DNA of 64,000 nt from Azospirillum oleiclasticum (GCF_013423485.1 NZ_JABFFR010000017.1:1-64000); one strand, 5' to 3'; shown: positions 33,168-42,041, counted from the stretch's first letter. The notes: generated from the letters alone by a model not told the origin. Program-made: numbers and translations.

Positions 33168-34667
33168 TCACTCGACGAAGACCTTGTTGCGCTTCTTCGC
33201 GATGGCGGGAAAGGCCATCGCCAGGAGGGCCAGCAGCGCCAGCAGCAGCAGGCCGGCGCTGATCGGCCGGGTCACGAACACCGCGGGATTGCCGAAGGAC
33301 AGCAGCATCGCGCGCCGCATGTGCTCCTCCAGCATCGGCCCCAGGACGAAGCCCAGCAGGAACGGCGCCGGCTCGCACCCCAGCCGCAGCAGGACGTAGC
33401 CGAGCACGCCCGAGACGCAGAGCGCGTAGAGGTCGAAGACGTTGCCGTTCAGCGAGTAGATGCCGATGGCCGAGAAGGTCAGGATCGCCGGGAAGAGCCA
33501 TGTGTAGGGGATGGTCATCAGCCGTGCCCAGACCCCGACGAGCGGCAGGTTGAGCACCAGCAGCATGAGGTTGCCGATCCACATCGAGGCGATCAGCCCC
33601 CAGAACAGCGCCGGCCGCTCGGTCATCACGTTCGGGCCCGGAACGATGCCCTGGATCACCATCGCTCCGACCATCATCGCCATCACCGCGTTGGCGGGCA
33701 GGCCGAGGGTGAGCATCGGAATGAAGGAGGTCTGCGCACCGGCGTTGTTCGCCGCCTCGGGCCCCGCGACGCCTTCGATTGCTCCCTGGCCGAAACGTCC
33801 GGGTGTGTCCGACAGCTTCTTCTCCAGCGTGTAGGAGGCGAAGGACGACAGCAACGCCCCGCCGCCCGGCAGGATGCCGAGAAGAGAGCCGATCGCGGTA
33901 CCACGCGCGATCGGGGCGACGCAGGCGCGCAGATCGGCCCGGGACGGCAGCAGCCGGCCGATCGTCCGGGTGACGATGCCCGCCGTGCCTTCGGTTTCGA
34001 GGTTGCGCAGGATCTCGGCGATCCCGAAGAAGCCCACCGAAAGCGTCACGAAGTTGATGCCATCGGCGAGTTCGAGCCGGCCGAAGGTGAAGCGCGGCTC
34101 CCCCGAGGTGACGTCGTTGCCGACGAGCGACAGCAGCAGCCCGAACACGACCATCGCCAGCGCGCGCACCGCCGACCCGTGCGCGAGCGCCACGGAGAAG
34201 ATCAGCCCCAGCACGACCAGCGAAAAGTACTCGGCCGGACCGAACTCGAGGGCCACCGAGCTCAGCACCGGTGCGAAGAGCACGATCACGAAGGTGGCCA
34301 ACGTGCCGGCGGCGAAGGAGCTGGTCGCGGCGATCGCCAGCGCATGGCCGGCGCGACCCTGGCGCGCCATCTGGTATCCGTCGAGCGCGGTGACGGCGGA
34401 CGATGGCTCTCCCGGCAGGTTCAGCAGGATCGCCGTGGTCGAGCCGCCATACTGGGCGCCGTAGTAGATGCCGGCCAGCATGATCAGCGACGGCGTCGGG
34501 CCGAGCGTGAAGGTGAAGGGCAGCAGCAGTGCGATCGTCGTCGAGGGGCCCAGCCCGGGCAGCACTCCCACCGCGGTGCCCAGCACCGTACCCAGCAGGC
34601 AATAGAGCAGGTTCTCGGGCGTGGCGGCGGTCGAGAAACCCAGCATCAGGTTGGCGAGAACATCCAT
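33168..34667 (-). CDS. tctA: TTT transporter large permease (TctA family)
   Basis: Inner-membrane subunit, 499 residues with about 11-12 spans. TctA signatures are GVLPGLGPSTTIALLLPFTF, YYGAQYGGSTTAILLNLPGE, GILPGGGALLSSFASYTLEK, GPEAANNAGAQTSFIPMLTL and LGPMLEEHMRRAMLLS. It begins 2 bp after the TctB stop. With tctC and tctB it makes a complete tripartite tricarboxylate-type importer. Confidence 0.93.
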   Translation of the reverse strand: MDVLANLMLGFSTAATPENLLYCLLGTVLGTAVGVLPGLGPSTTIALLLPFTFTLGPTPSLIMLAGIYYGAQYGGSTTAILLNLPGEPSSAVTALDGYQMARQGRAGHALAIAATSSFAAGTLATFVIVLFAPVLSSVALEFGPAEYFSLVVLGLIFSVALAHGSAVRALAMVVFGLLLSLVGNDVTSGEPRFTFGRLELADGINFVTLSVGFFGIAEILRNLETEGTAGIVTRTIGRLLPSRADLRACVAPIARGTAIGSLLGILPGGGALLSSFASYTLEKKLSDTPGRFGQGAIEGVAGPEAANNAGAQTSFIPMLTLGLPANAVMAMMVGAMVIQGIVPGPNVMTERPALFWGLIASMWIGNLMLLVLNLPLVGVWARLMTIPYTWLFPAILTFSAIGIYSLNGNVFDLYALCVSGVLGYVLLRLGCEPAPFLLGFVLGPMLEEHMRRAMLLSFGNPAVFVTRPISAGLLLLALLALLAMAFPAIAKKRNKVFVE

Positions 34668-34669
34668 GG

Positions 34670-35128
34670 TCAGCCTGCGCCGCCGCTGAGCCAGGGGCCG
34701 AGCAGCGGGTAGGGCAGCCCCAGCAGGTGGCTGAACACGCCGACCGCCACGCCCAGCATCACCGCCGTCATCACCACGGCCTGCCCGATCCCCATCGTCC
34801 GACTGGCGAAGGCCGACGTGGCGATCAGGACGAGCAGCGCCGGGGCAAGGCCCAGTCCCTTGATCGACACCGCGAACAGAAGCGGGGCCAGGGTGATGAA
34901 GAGCAGGCCGCGCCACGGTACCGGCCGTGCGCCGGCCTCCTGCTCCGGATCGCGTTCGAGGGCCACCGCAATGGCCAGGACGAGCAACAGGACCGACAGA
35001 AGCACCGGCATGAAACCCGGCCCCATGCGCAGTGTGGTGCCGGTGTCGAGTGTCAGGAGGGAAGTTGCGAGGAAGAAGAGAGCGATGGCGGCGAAGATCC
35101 CGCCCGCCGTGAGGTGTCGGATCGTCAT
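34670..35128 (-). CDS. tctB: TTT transporter small permease (TctB family)
   Basis: The 152-residue product has four hydrophobic segments and the TctB pattern: an N-terminal span followed by TTLRMGPGFMPVLLSVLLLV, a cytoplasmic loop rich in charged residues (ALERDPEQEAGARPVPWRG), and two C-terminal spans ending in LLGLPYPLLGPWL. It lies 8 bp after tctC and next to tctA. Confidence 0.85.
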   Translation of the reverse strand: MTIRHLTAGGIFAAIALFFLATSLLTLDTGTTLRMGPGFMPVLLSVLLLVLAIAVALERDPEQEAGARPVPWRGLLFITLAPLLFAVSIKGLGLAPALLVLIATSAFASRTMGIGQAVVMTAVMLGVAVGVFSHLLGLPYPLLGPWLSGGAG

Positions 35129-35136
35129 CCCGGCGC

Positions 35137-36105
35137 TCACTTGGCGGACTTCGCGTTCGGCAACCACTCGCGCCATTCGCGCGACTGCGCCATCACATCG
35201 TCCGCCGAACCTTTCGCGCCGAGGTTGATGCGGGTGTTGAAAGTCTTGGCGGCGTAGTCGCCGATCTCGGGCGATTTCACCGCCGCGTCGATCGCATCGG
35301 CGAGCGTCGCCTTGACGTCGGCGGGCATGTTCTTGGGCGCGACGAACAGAAAATAATTCTTGATGGCGTAGCCGCCGCCCTGCTCGAGCGAGGTGGCGAC
35401 GCCAGGGGCGTAGTCGGCGCGCCCGTTGGTCATGCTGGCGAGCACCTTCAGCCGGCCGTCCTGGATGTAGGGCACGTGCACGCCGCCGGAGATCGTGACG
35501 TTTGCATGCCCGCCGAGCACAAGCTGGACGGATTGCGCGGAGCCGGAGGTCGGTGCCGAGACGAAGGCGATGCCCAGCTTCTCCGAAACCCGTTCCATGG
35601 CGAGATCGAGGATCTTGCCGGTGCTGGAGAAGCTGACCGGCCCGTTCTTCTTCGTATGGGCGGCCAGTTCCACCAGATTGTTGTAGGGAGCGTCCTTGGC
35701 TGCGACCAGGGCGTACTCGATCTTCGCGATGGTCCCGATGTAGTCGATGTCCTCCGGCATGTACTGAGCAGTTTTCACCAAGAAGGGATCCAGGGCGAAG
35801 TTGCCGGTCGACAGCAATCCGATCGTGTAGCCATCGGCCGGCGCGTTCTTGACGTCGATCGCGGCAAGCGCGCCTTGGGCGCCCGATTTGTTCTCGACGA
35901 TGAATTTCCAGCCCCGCTGTTCCTCCACTTTTCGCAGCGTGAGCCGGCCGATCGCGTCGGTGCTGCCGCCGGCCCCATAGCCGATGACGACACGGATCGG
36001 CTTCTTGGGCTCCCAAGCCTGACCCTCGGCCGCCCGGGCTGCCGGAAGGCCGGCGAGCACGGCGGCGTGAGCGGCTGAAATCAGAAGGCCGCGCCTATCG
36101 AGCAT
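35137..36105 (-). CDS. tctC: TTT transporter substrate-binding protein (TctC/Bug family)
   Basis: Periplasmic receptor of 322 residues with a signal peptide ending AARA (about residue 25). Bug-fold marks are PIRVVIGYGAGGSTDAIGRL, VENKSGAQGALAAIDVKNAP, ADGYTIG and the LGGHANVTISGGVHVPYIQD ligand loop. AGGGGAGG lies 6-10 nt before the ATG. It is the first gene of the operon, controlled by an operator 28 bp upstream. Confidence 0.92.
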   Translation of the reverse strand: MLDRRGLLISAAHAAVLAGLPAARAAEGQAWEPKKPIRVVIGYGAGGSTDAIGRLTLRKVEEQRGWKFIVENKSGAQGALAAIDVKNAPADGYTIGLLSTGNFALDPFLVKTAQYMPEDIDYIGTIAKIEYALVAAKDAPYNNLVELAAHTKKNGPVSFSSTGKILDLAMERVSEKLGIAFVSAPTSGSAQSVQLVLGGHANVTISGGVHVPYIQDGRLKVLASMTNGRADYAPGVATSLEQGGGYAIKNYFLFVAPKNMPADVKATLADAIDAAVKSPEIGDYAAKTFNTRINLGAKGSADDVMAQSREWREWLPNAKSAK

Positions 36106-36436
36106 CTCATTCCTCCCCTGTGTTTTCTAAATTGAACCGGTTCATTGAAGCCAGATTCGCTTGAACTGTCAACTGTCGGCTCGGCCAAGCAGGGCGAAGA
36201 GGGGTGTGCATGGAACCGGTCCACACATGTGATGGCTGTTGGCTGTTGGATCGTGCCCCGCGTGGTGGTGTAGCAACCGTGCGTGATGAAGAAAGTCGAT
36301 GAACCGGGTGTGCCCCGCGTCAAGGCGCGCGCTGACGCGCGCCCGCCGTTTCGGTGGCTTCGGCCTTGACTCGTCCGCTCCCCCGGTTCGCTTGGCTTGG
36401 CATGCGGTCGGCGACGAGCGCCGACCGTCGGCGTTT
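36106..36436. promoter_or_regulatory. Upstream region of tctCBA
   Basis: This 331-bp region contains no gene. Near tctC the minus strand has TTGACA (complement 36167-36172), a 17-nt spacer and TTCAAT (complement 36144-36149), a good sigma-70 promoter whose -10 box abuts the operator at 36133-36144. A weaker operator-like GGAACCGGTCCA lies at 36212-36223. The remainder, up to the IS110 remnant, holds nothing I recognise. Confidence 0.6.
36133..36144. promoter_or_regulatory. LacI-type operator TGAACCGGTTCA before tctC
   Basis: A perfect 12-bp palindrome, identical to the site at 25633-25644, touches the -10 box of the tctC promoter, so binding should block transcription start. Confidence 0.7.
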
Positions 36437-36990
36437 TCAGGCGGGCTGAGCCTCCCAGGTGGCCCCTTTGGCCAGCATGGCGTTGAGACGGACGATCAGT
36501 TTGCGCATGCAGGCGGTCACGGCGACTTTGAAGGGTTTTCCGCGTTGGATCAGGGTGTTGTGGAAGTGGGCGATGACGCCTTTGGTGTTGATGGCGGCGG
36601 ACAGAGCCGCCAGAGAGAGGGCACGGCGGACATCGGCGCGCCCTCCGTCGATATGGCGGTGCCCCCATCTTTCCGCTGTCGTGATCGAAAGGGGCCACGC
36701 CGACGAGCGCGGCGATCTTCTCGTCGGACGTCCGTCCCAGCTCGGGCCGCAGGGCGGCCAAGGTCGTCGCCGTGACCGGACCGATGTCGGGCGCGGTCCG
36801 GAGGGCCTGGAGCGTCTGCGACAGGGCCGGCTGCGCTTTGGTCGCTTGGCCGATGGCGGCGTCCGACACGGCCACCTCGCGAGCCAGATGCTCGACCGCA
36901 CGGGTCAACGCCTCCCGCGCCGCGATCGGAGCCTGGGTGATGCTCTTGCTCAGATCGGCCCGTTTGTCACCGCACAGGGCGCCGACCCTT
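36437..36990 (-). pseudogene. IS110-family transposase, C-terminal remnant with frameshift
   Basis: The minus strand encodes the Transposase_20 half of an IS110 transposase: LRTAPDIGPVTATTLAALRP, then IAALVGVAPFDHDSGKMG. After a one-base frameshift at the five-C run (36662-36666) it continues HRHIDGGRADVRRALSLAAL, HNTLIQRGKPFKVAVTACMR and KLIVRLNAMLA to the stop. The N-terminal DEDD catalytic domain is missing. It is joined near 36980 to an unrelated plus-strand gene fragment. Confidence 0.8.
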
Positions 36991-37964
36991 CGTCGCCACT
37001 GTGGGCGGATGCGCGTGAATTGGCCGGACACACTCTGGTGGGCTGGCCCGCCGGTCGGCGCCGGCGCCGCCCGGGCGGCGGGGACAGCCACGCCACCCAG
37101 ATGCTGGCCACGCTGGTGCGGTTGCGCGACACACAGCGGATCGAAGAGTTCATGGGACAGGTGGTGGCGCTGGGCGGGTGCAACTGCGACGACGCGCCGG
37201 CGATCGTCGCTGCTCTCGGCTTGCTGGCCCCGGGGAGGGGGGGCGGTCGCTGCATGGCCACGCGGCGCGCTGTCCGAACTCCACCAACCCACCGCCGCCC
37301 TCATCGACGCGTTGCCGGCATCCATTGGAAAATCACCGGGTTGGATGCAGCCGGCCGGGATCTCGGCCGGGGTGGTGGTCGATCTGCTGGCCTGGCTGGG
37401 AAGGCTCGACGGCGACTTGGCCGGACGCGCCCTGGCGCACATGTTGGCGACGCCCGACGTGTTCGAGCCGGACCGGGTTCTCGTGCCGGCCGCCCACGCC
37501 CTGGTGGAGCGCGCCGATGCGTCGGCTTTTCCCGTGACCGACCGGCTCCGCGCGACAACGCGGACGCATCCCGGTGCCCGCATCGCCGAACCGCTGGAGC
37601 CCCCACCGGACTGGCGGCGCCGCAGCGACCTTCCCTGCGACTGCCCGACTTGCCGGGAACTCGCCGCCTTCCTCGACGATCCCGCCGCCCGCGCTGGGAT
37701 TACAAGGCGCCACAGGCCAACCGGAAGCACGTCGAGGAGATCATCCGCCAAGCGGGTGCGGATCTGGACCTCCACACGGTCCGGCAAGGCAGCCCCCGCC
37801 GGTTGGTCTGCACGAAGAACCAGGCGAGCTACGAACGTCGGGTGGCGCAGCGCCGGGAGGATCTGGCGTACGCGGCGCGATTGGATAGGAATCGAACAAC
37901 GAGCTTATTTTCCATAAGACTTCTTATCGCGCTTTCTGGTGTGGGCGGGTGGATTCAAATTTGA
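36985..37964 (+). pseudogene. Decayed gene: C-terminal part of a large 2OG-oxygenase-associated protein
   Basis: Coding signal continues through two frame changes: one at the G-run 37236-37243, and one near 37690 where one base seems missing. Pieces in order are ATQMLATLVRLRDTQRIEEF, AGISAGVVVDLLAWLGRLDG, DWRRRSDLPCDCPTCRELAA and RRLVCTKNQASYERRVAQRR. The CDCPxC...HVExxIRxxGxDLD...SPxxLVCTKxxxSYxRRxxQR tail occurs in large bacterial proteins annotated as 2OG-Fe(II) oxygenases. The 5' part is lost at the IS110 junction. The family name is tentative; the loss of function is clear from the frameshifts unless they are sequencing errors in homopolymers. Confidence 0.55.
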
Positions 37965-37988
37965 AGTGCTACTCTCGTTTGATATCAA
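37904..37988. repeat. Cluster of short perfect inverted repeats in AT-rich DNA
   Basis: In 85 bp there are CTTAT-N5-ATAAG (37904-37918), ATAAG-N4-CTTAT (37914-37927), TTCAAATTTGAA (37954-37965) and TTGATATCAA (37979-37988). The second shares TTCTTATCGC with the LysR-proximal repeat at 22002-22018. This could be a leftover regulatory region or an element end. Confidence 0.4.
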
Positions 37989-38110
37989 TGACTTGCGCCA
38001 CGAGGGTTGCATGGGAACGTATTATTCGCACGTCGATATGGCCGAGTGCCGGATGCGCAGGATGTGGGCGGCAACGATTGGCCACCGGGTGCGACCCACC
38101 CCTGCCCCGG

Positions 38111-38833
38111 TCACGACGCGCCCGTCACCAGCAGCGCCTGTGGTTTCCGGATGCGCCCTGTCGGATCGGCGAGGCCGAGCAGGTAGGACTCGGCCTCCTT
38201 GATGTCGGCGACGATTTCCGCCTCGGCCCTGTCGGCGTCGCCCTGCCGGATGGCGTCGAGCACGTTGCCGTGGTGGTCGGTGCCCTTCAGTGTCAGCACA
38301 TATTCCGGGAGGACGAAGGTCAGCACCGGACCGCAGCGCAGCCAGAGATTTTCGATCACGTCGTACAGGATCGGATTCCCCGCCATCTCATAGATGCCGA
38401 AATGGAAGCGGCGGTGGATGTCGAGATAGGAATCGAGATCACGCCGGGCGATGAGGGCCCGCATGGTGTCCAGCCGTTCCTCCAGCACCGCGAGGTCGCG
38501 CGGCGTCCGCCGCAGGGCCGCCTCCCGCGCGGCGCGGCCTTCCAGCTCCGTGCGCACGACGGTCAGGTGGCGCAGCGTGCCGGTGCCGACGTCGGGAACG
38601 ACGGCCGAGTTGCGGGCTCCCTGTTCCAGCACGCCCTGGGCGACCAGCCGCATCACCGCGTCGCGCACCGGGGTGATCGACGTGCCGAAGATTTCCGCGA
38701 GATGGCGCAGCGTCAGGCTGCGGCCGGGTTCGAACCGGCCGCCCAGCAGCGCATCGCGCAACTGCGCCTGGGCAAGGCCCCACAGGCGGTCCCGGTCGAT
38801 CCGTTGCAGGGACCCGTCGGGCGCATCGGTCAT
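38111..38833 (-). CDS. GntR-family regulator, FadR/FCD subgroup
   Basis: The 240-residue product has an N-terminal winged HTH (LGGRFEPGRSLTLRHLAEIF, GTSITPVRDAVMRLVAQGVL) and an all-helical FCD effector domain. The metal-binding Asp/His residues lie in the FCD region (LDIHRRFHFGIYEMAGNPIL). The start at 38833 is supported by AGGAGGAG 5 nt upstream; the longer frame lacks such a site. It is divergent from the TTT/enolase operon, and the shared intergenic region holds a perfect 16-bp palindrome. It is therefore the likely repressor of that operon, released by an acid ligand. Confidence 0.92.
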   Translation of the reverse strand: MTDAPDGSLQRIDRDRLWGLAQAQLRDALLGGRFEPGRSLTLRHLAEIFGTSITPVRDAVMRLVAQGVLEQGARNSAVVPDVGTGTLRHLTVVRTELEGRAAREAALRRTPRDLAVLEERLDTMRALIARRDLDSYLDIHRRFHFGIYEMAGNPILYDVIENLWLRCGPVLTFVLPEYVLTLKGTDHHGNVLDAIRQGDADRAEAEIVADIKEAESYLLGLADPTGRIRKPQALLVTGAS

Positions 38834-38909
38834 GTCGCTCCTCCTCAAGGATCGGGCGGGGCATCGCTGCCGGTCACGGTGATCCGCCGAACGGATTATC
38901 ACACCGGCC

Positions 38910-38946
38910 TTGACAGCGTCATCGGCCGATGTTTGTTATAACAAAC
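38910..38946 (+). promoter_or_regulatory. Promoter with overlapping GntR operator
   Basis: TTGACA (38910-38915), an 18-nt spacer and TGTTAT (38934-38939) form a sigma-70 promoter for the operon starting at 38969. GTTTGTTATAACAAAC (38931-38946) is a perfect 16-bp palindrome covering the -10 box, of the form bound by FCD-type GntR proteins. It is followed by AGGAGGGA as the ribosome-binding site. Confidence 0.75.
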
Positions 38947-38968
38947 AACAAACGAGGAGGGAACAGCC

Positions 38969-39946
38969 GTGATCATCGCACGCCGCGCCATACTCGCCGC
39001 CCTGACGGCAGCCACCATCGCCGGCCCCGCCGCCCTGGCCCATGCCCAGTCCGGCTATCCCACGCGCGAGGTGCGTTGGGTGATTCCGTGGAACGCCGGT
39101 GGCTCCAACGACATCATGGCCCGCGTCTTGCTACCGATCCTGGAGAAGGAAGGCCTGCGCGTCGTCATCGAGAACGTGCCCGGTGGCACCGGTGCCATCG
39201 GCATGGGACAGGTGGCGACCGCGCGCACCGACGGCTACACCATCGGCAACGGCACCAGCTCCACCCTTGCCATCATCGCGCAGGGCAAGGTCCCGCTGAA
39301 GAACGAGCAGTTCGACCACATCATCCGAGTCTCGGTGGACCCGCTGATCCTGGTCGTGTCGGGCAAGAGCGGGTTCAAGACGCTCGACGAATTCCTCGCC
39401 CACATGAAGGCCAACCCGGGCAAGGTCACCATCGCCACGCCGGGCTCCAACAACATCAACCACATCTTCGCCGCGATGACCGCGCGCGGGGCGGGCGTCG
39501 ATTACCGGCACGTTCCCTATCCCGGCGGATCCCGCGTCGTGGCCGAGCTGATGGGCGGGCAGGTCCAGGCGGGCGTGCTGAAGCCCAGTGAGACCATGGA
39601 GCAGATCAAGTCCGGCGACCTGCGCCCGCTCGGCGTCTTCGAGAACAAGCGGTTGGACGCGCTGGGCGACGTGCCGACCTTCAAGGAGAAGGGCATCGAC
39701 GTCTTCCCCTACGGCCCGGTGGTGCAGATGGCCTACATCGCCGCCCCGGCCGGGCTCGACCCGAAGGTGCGCGACACGCTCACGACCAAGTTCAAGGCCG
39801 CGCTGACCAGCGCCGAGTTCAAGGACTTCGCGGCGAAGAACGGCTTCATCATCGATCCGCTGTCGGGCAAGGAGCTCGACGCCGAGGTGTCGAAGGTCGC
39901 CGACGCCCTGGCCGAAGTGGCCAAGCACGTCTTCGCCAAGCCGTAA
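38969..39946 (+). CDS. tctC: TTT transporter substrate-binding protein (TctC/Bug family)
   Basis: Periplasmic receptor of 325 residues with a Sec signal (RAILAALTAATIAGPAALAHAQ). Bug marks are VRWVIPWNAGGSNDIMARVL, IENVPGGTGAIGMGQVATAR, TDGYTIGNGTSSTLAI and YPGGSRVVAELMGGQVQAGV. The GTG start at 38969 is preceded by GAGGAGGGA. It is first in a seven-gene operon with its own tctB and tctA, independent of the TTT set at 33168-36105. Confidence 0.92.
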   Translation: MIIARRAILAALTAATIAGPAALAHAQSGYPTREVRWVIPWNAGGSNDIMARVLLPILEKEGLRVVIENVPGGTGAIGMGQVATARTDGYTIGNGTSSTLAIIAQGKVPLKNEQFDHIIRVSVDPLILVVSGKSGFKTLDEFLAHMKANPGKVTIATPGSNNINHIFAAMTARGAGVDYRHVPYPGGSRVVAELMGGQVQAGVLKPSETMEQIKSGDLRPLGVFENKRLDALGDVPTFKEKGIDVFPYGPVVQMAYIAAPAGLDPKVRDTLTTKFKAALTSAEFKDFAAKNGFIIDPLSGKELDAEVSKVADALAEVAKHVFAKP

Positions 39947-39954
39947 CGCCTTGT

Positions 39955-39974
39955 CCGGCGGCGCCCGCCGCCGG
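39955..39974 (+). terminator. GC-rich hairpin between tctC and tctB
   Basis: CCGGCGGCG and CGCCGCCGG flank a 2-nt centre just after the tctC stop. With no T-tract, it probably stabilises the 3' end of the binding-protein message or attenuates read-through, giving more receptor than permease. Confidence 0.45.
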
Positions 39975-39994
39975 CCTCCATCCGGAGCCACGCC

Positions 39995-40486
39995 ATGCCG
40001 ACCATGCGTCTGGCGGCCGGTGCCGCTGTGTCCCTTCTGCTGCTCGCGCTGTGCGCCCTGCTGGCCGGGCCGTCCTTCGAACTGCCCGGCGCTGCTCCCG
40101 ACGGTGGGATCGGCGCCGGCGCCCTGCCCCGCTTCGTCGTGGTCGCCGTCGCCGTCCTGGCCGTCGCCGTCTTCGTCCAGCAGGTGATGGCGGCTCGTGC
40201 GGGCCGGGCCGTGCATGCCGACGACGGGGCGGACGAGGCGGACCCGCGTCGTGTCCTCGGGCTGGGGGCCGGCGTGCTGGTGCTGCTGGCCGGCTACGCC
40301 TACGGCTGGACCGTGGCCGGCTTCCTGCCGGCCACCATCGCCTTCATCCTGGCGCTGGGATTGCTGCTGGTCCCCGCCGAAAGCCGCACCCCGCGCGGCC
40401 TTCTGGTCATCGCCGCCACGGCGGTGCTGTTCAGCCTGGGGGTGTGGGGGCTGTTCGTCCACATCCTCGCGGTGCCGCTGCGCTGA
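39995..40486 (+). CDS. tctB: TTT transporter small permease (TctB family)
   Basis: The 163-residue product has four hydrophobic segments in the TctB layout: an N-terminal span, then GAGALPRFVVVAVAVLAVAV, an acidic loop (HADDGADEADPRR), and paired C-terminal spans with LAGYAYGWTVAGFLPATIAF. It lies between tctC and tctA of the same operon. Confidence 0.85.
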   Translation: MPTMRLAAGAAVSLLLLALCALLAGPSFELPGAAPDGGIGAGALPRFVVVAVAVLAVAVFVQQVMAARAGRAVHADDGADEADPRRVLGLGAGVLVLLAGYAYGWTVAGFLPATIAFILALGLLLVPAESRTPRGLLVIAATAVLFSLGVWGLFVHILAVPLR

Positions 40487-40508
40487 CGAGCCCTGCAAGG
40501 ACAATCCC

Positions 40509-42041
40509 ATGGACATCCTGTCGAGCCTGGGGACGGCTCTCCTCTTCGAGCTGTCGAACCCCTACGGGCTCGCCCTCATCCTGTTCGGCGTGGTGGTCGG
40601 CTTCGCCTTCGGCGCCACGCCGGGGCTGACCGCGACGATGGGCGTCGCGCTGTTCATCCCGCTCACCTTCCCGCTGCCGCCCGACCTGGCGGTCGGCATG
40701 ATGGTGGCGCTCTATTGCGGGTCGATGGCGGGCGGCGCCATCCCGGCCATCCTCATCAACATCCCCGGCACGCCATCCGCCGTGGTGACGACGCTGGACG
40801 GCCATCCCATGGCGCGGCAGGGAAAGGCGGCGCGTGCCTATGGCTGGGCGCTGATCTCCTCCATCGCCGGCGGGCTGATTTCCTGGCTGGCGCTCGCCAC
40901 CATCGCACCGGCGCTGGCCCGCGTGGCGCTGATGCTGGGACCGGCGGAATACGCGGCGACCGCACTGCTGGGCATGACCATCATCGCCTCCATCGTGCCG
41001 GGGCAGGTGCTGAAAGGACTGCTGGGCGCGATCATCGGCGTCGGGCTGTCGGTGGTCGGGCTGGACCAGATCACCGGCGAGGCGCGATGGACCTTTGAAA
41101 CGCTGGCGCTGATCCGCGGCATCGACATCATGCCGGCGCTGATCGGGCTTCTGGTCATTCCCGAGCTGATGAACTCCCTGTTCGAGCGACGGGCGAGCGC
41201 CCGCGCGCCGACCGACCTCAAGGGAATGTTCCCCAGCCTGTCGGAGTGGATGGGGCAGGCGGTGAACACCGTACGCTCTGCGGTGATCGGCACGGCCATC
41301 GGCATCGTGCCGGCGCTCGGCGGCAGCGTCGGTTCGCTGATCGCCTACGACCAGGCCAAGCGCTTCGACCGCGACGGCGCCCGCTACGGCAAGGGCGCGC
41401 CCGGCGGCGTGGTGGCGTCGGAAGCGGCCAACAACGGTGTCACCGGCGGCGCGATGATCCCGCTGCTGACGCTGGGCATTCCCGGCGACACCGTCACCGC
41501 AATGCTGCTGGGCGGCCTGATGATCCACGGGCTTCAGCCGGGGCCGCGGCTGTTCGAGACCAGCGGCGACATCGTGTGGGCGATCATCGCCACCATGCTG
41601 CTCGCCAACATCGCCATCGCCGCGGTGGGGGTGGTCGGCTTCCGTTTCTTCGTGCGGATCCTGGACGTGCCCCGCCATCTGCTGGCCCCGGCGCTGTTCG
41701 TGCTGGCGGTGGTCGGCACCTACTCGCTGGCGAACCAGTGGTTCGACGTGGTGGTCATGCTGTGCCTGGGCACCTTCGGGTTCCTGCTGACCCTCGCCAA
41801 CATCTCCGTCTACCCCATCGTCATCGGCGTGATCCTGGGGCCGCTCCTCGAATCCGAGGTGCGGCGCGCCCTGGTCATCAGCGGCGGCGACTGGAGCACC
41901 TTCCTAACCCGGCCCGGCTCCGCCGCCATCCTGGCGGTCGCGGTCGCGGCACTCGTCCTTCCCACGCTGCTCGCGCGCCTGAAAGGCAACGGCGCGGCGG
42001 GCGGCGGCACCCCCCATGCCACAGCGGAGCAGTCCAAGTGA
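40509..42041 (+). CDS. tctA: TTT transporter large permease (TctA family)
   Basis: The 510-residue inner-membrane permease starts MDILSSLGTALL. TctA marks are FGATPGLTATMGVALFIPLT, YCGSMAGGAIPAILINIPGT, the TPSAVVTTLDGHPMARQGKA loop, EAANNGVTGGAMIPLLTLGI and LGPLLESEVRRALVIS. GTGA overlap with the following enolase gene shows coupled translation of transport and catabolism. Confidence 0.93.
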   Translation: MDILSSLGTALLFELSNPYGLALILFGVVVGFAFGATPGLTATMGVALFIPLTFPLPPDLAVGMMVALYCGSMAGGAIPAILINIPGTPSAVVTTLDGHPMARQGKAARAYGWALISSIAGGLISWLALATIAPALARVALMLGPAEYAATALLGMTIIASIVPGQVLKGLLGAIIGVGLSVVGLDQITGEARWTFETLALIRGIDIMPALIGLLVIPELMNSLFERRASARAPTDLKGMFPSLSEWMGQAVNTVRSAVIGTAIGIVPALGGSVGSLIAYDQAKRFDRDGARYGKGAPGGVVASEAANNGVTGGAMIPLLTLGIPGDTVTAMLLGGLMIHGLQPGPRLFETSGDIVWAIIATMLLANIAIAAVGVVGFRFFVRILDVPRHLLAPALFVLAVVGTYSLANQWFDVVVMLCLGTFGFLLTLANISVYPIVIGVILGPLLESEVRRALVISGGDWSTFLTRPGSAAILAVAVAALVLPTLLARLKGNGAAGGGTPHATAEQSK

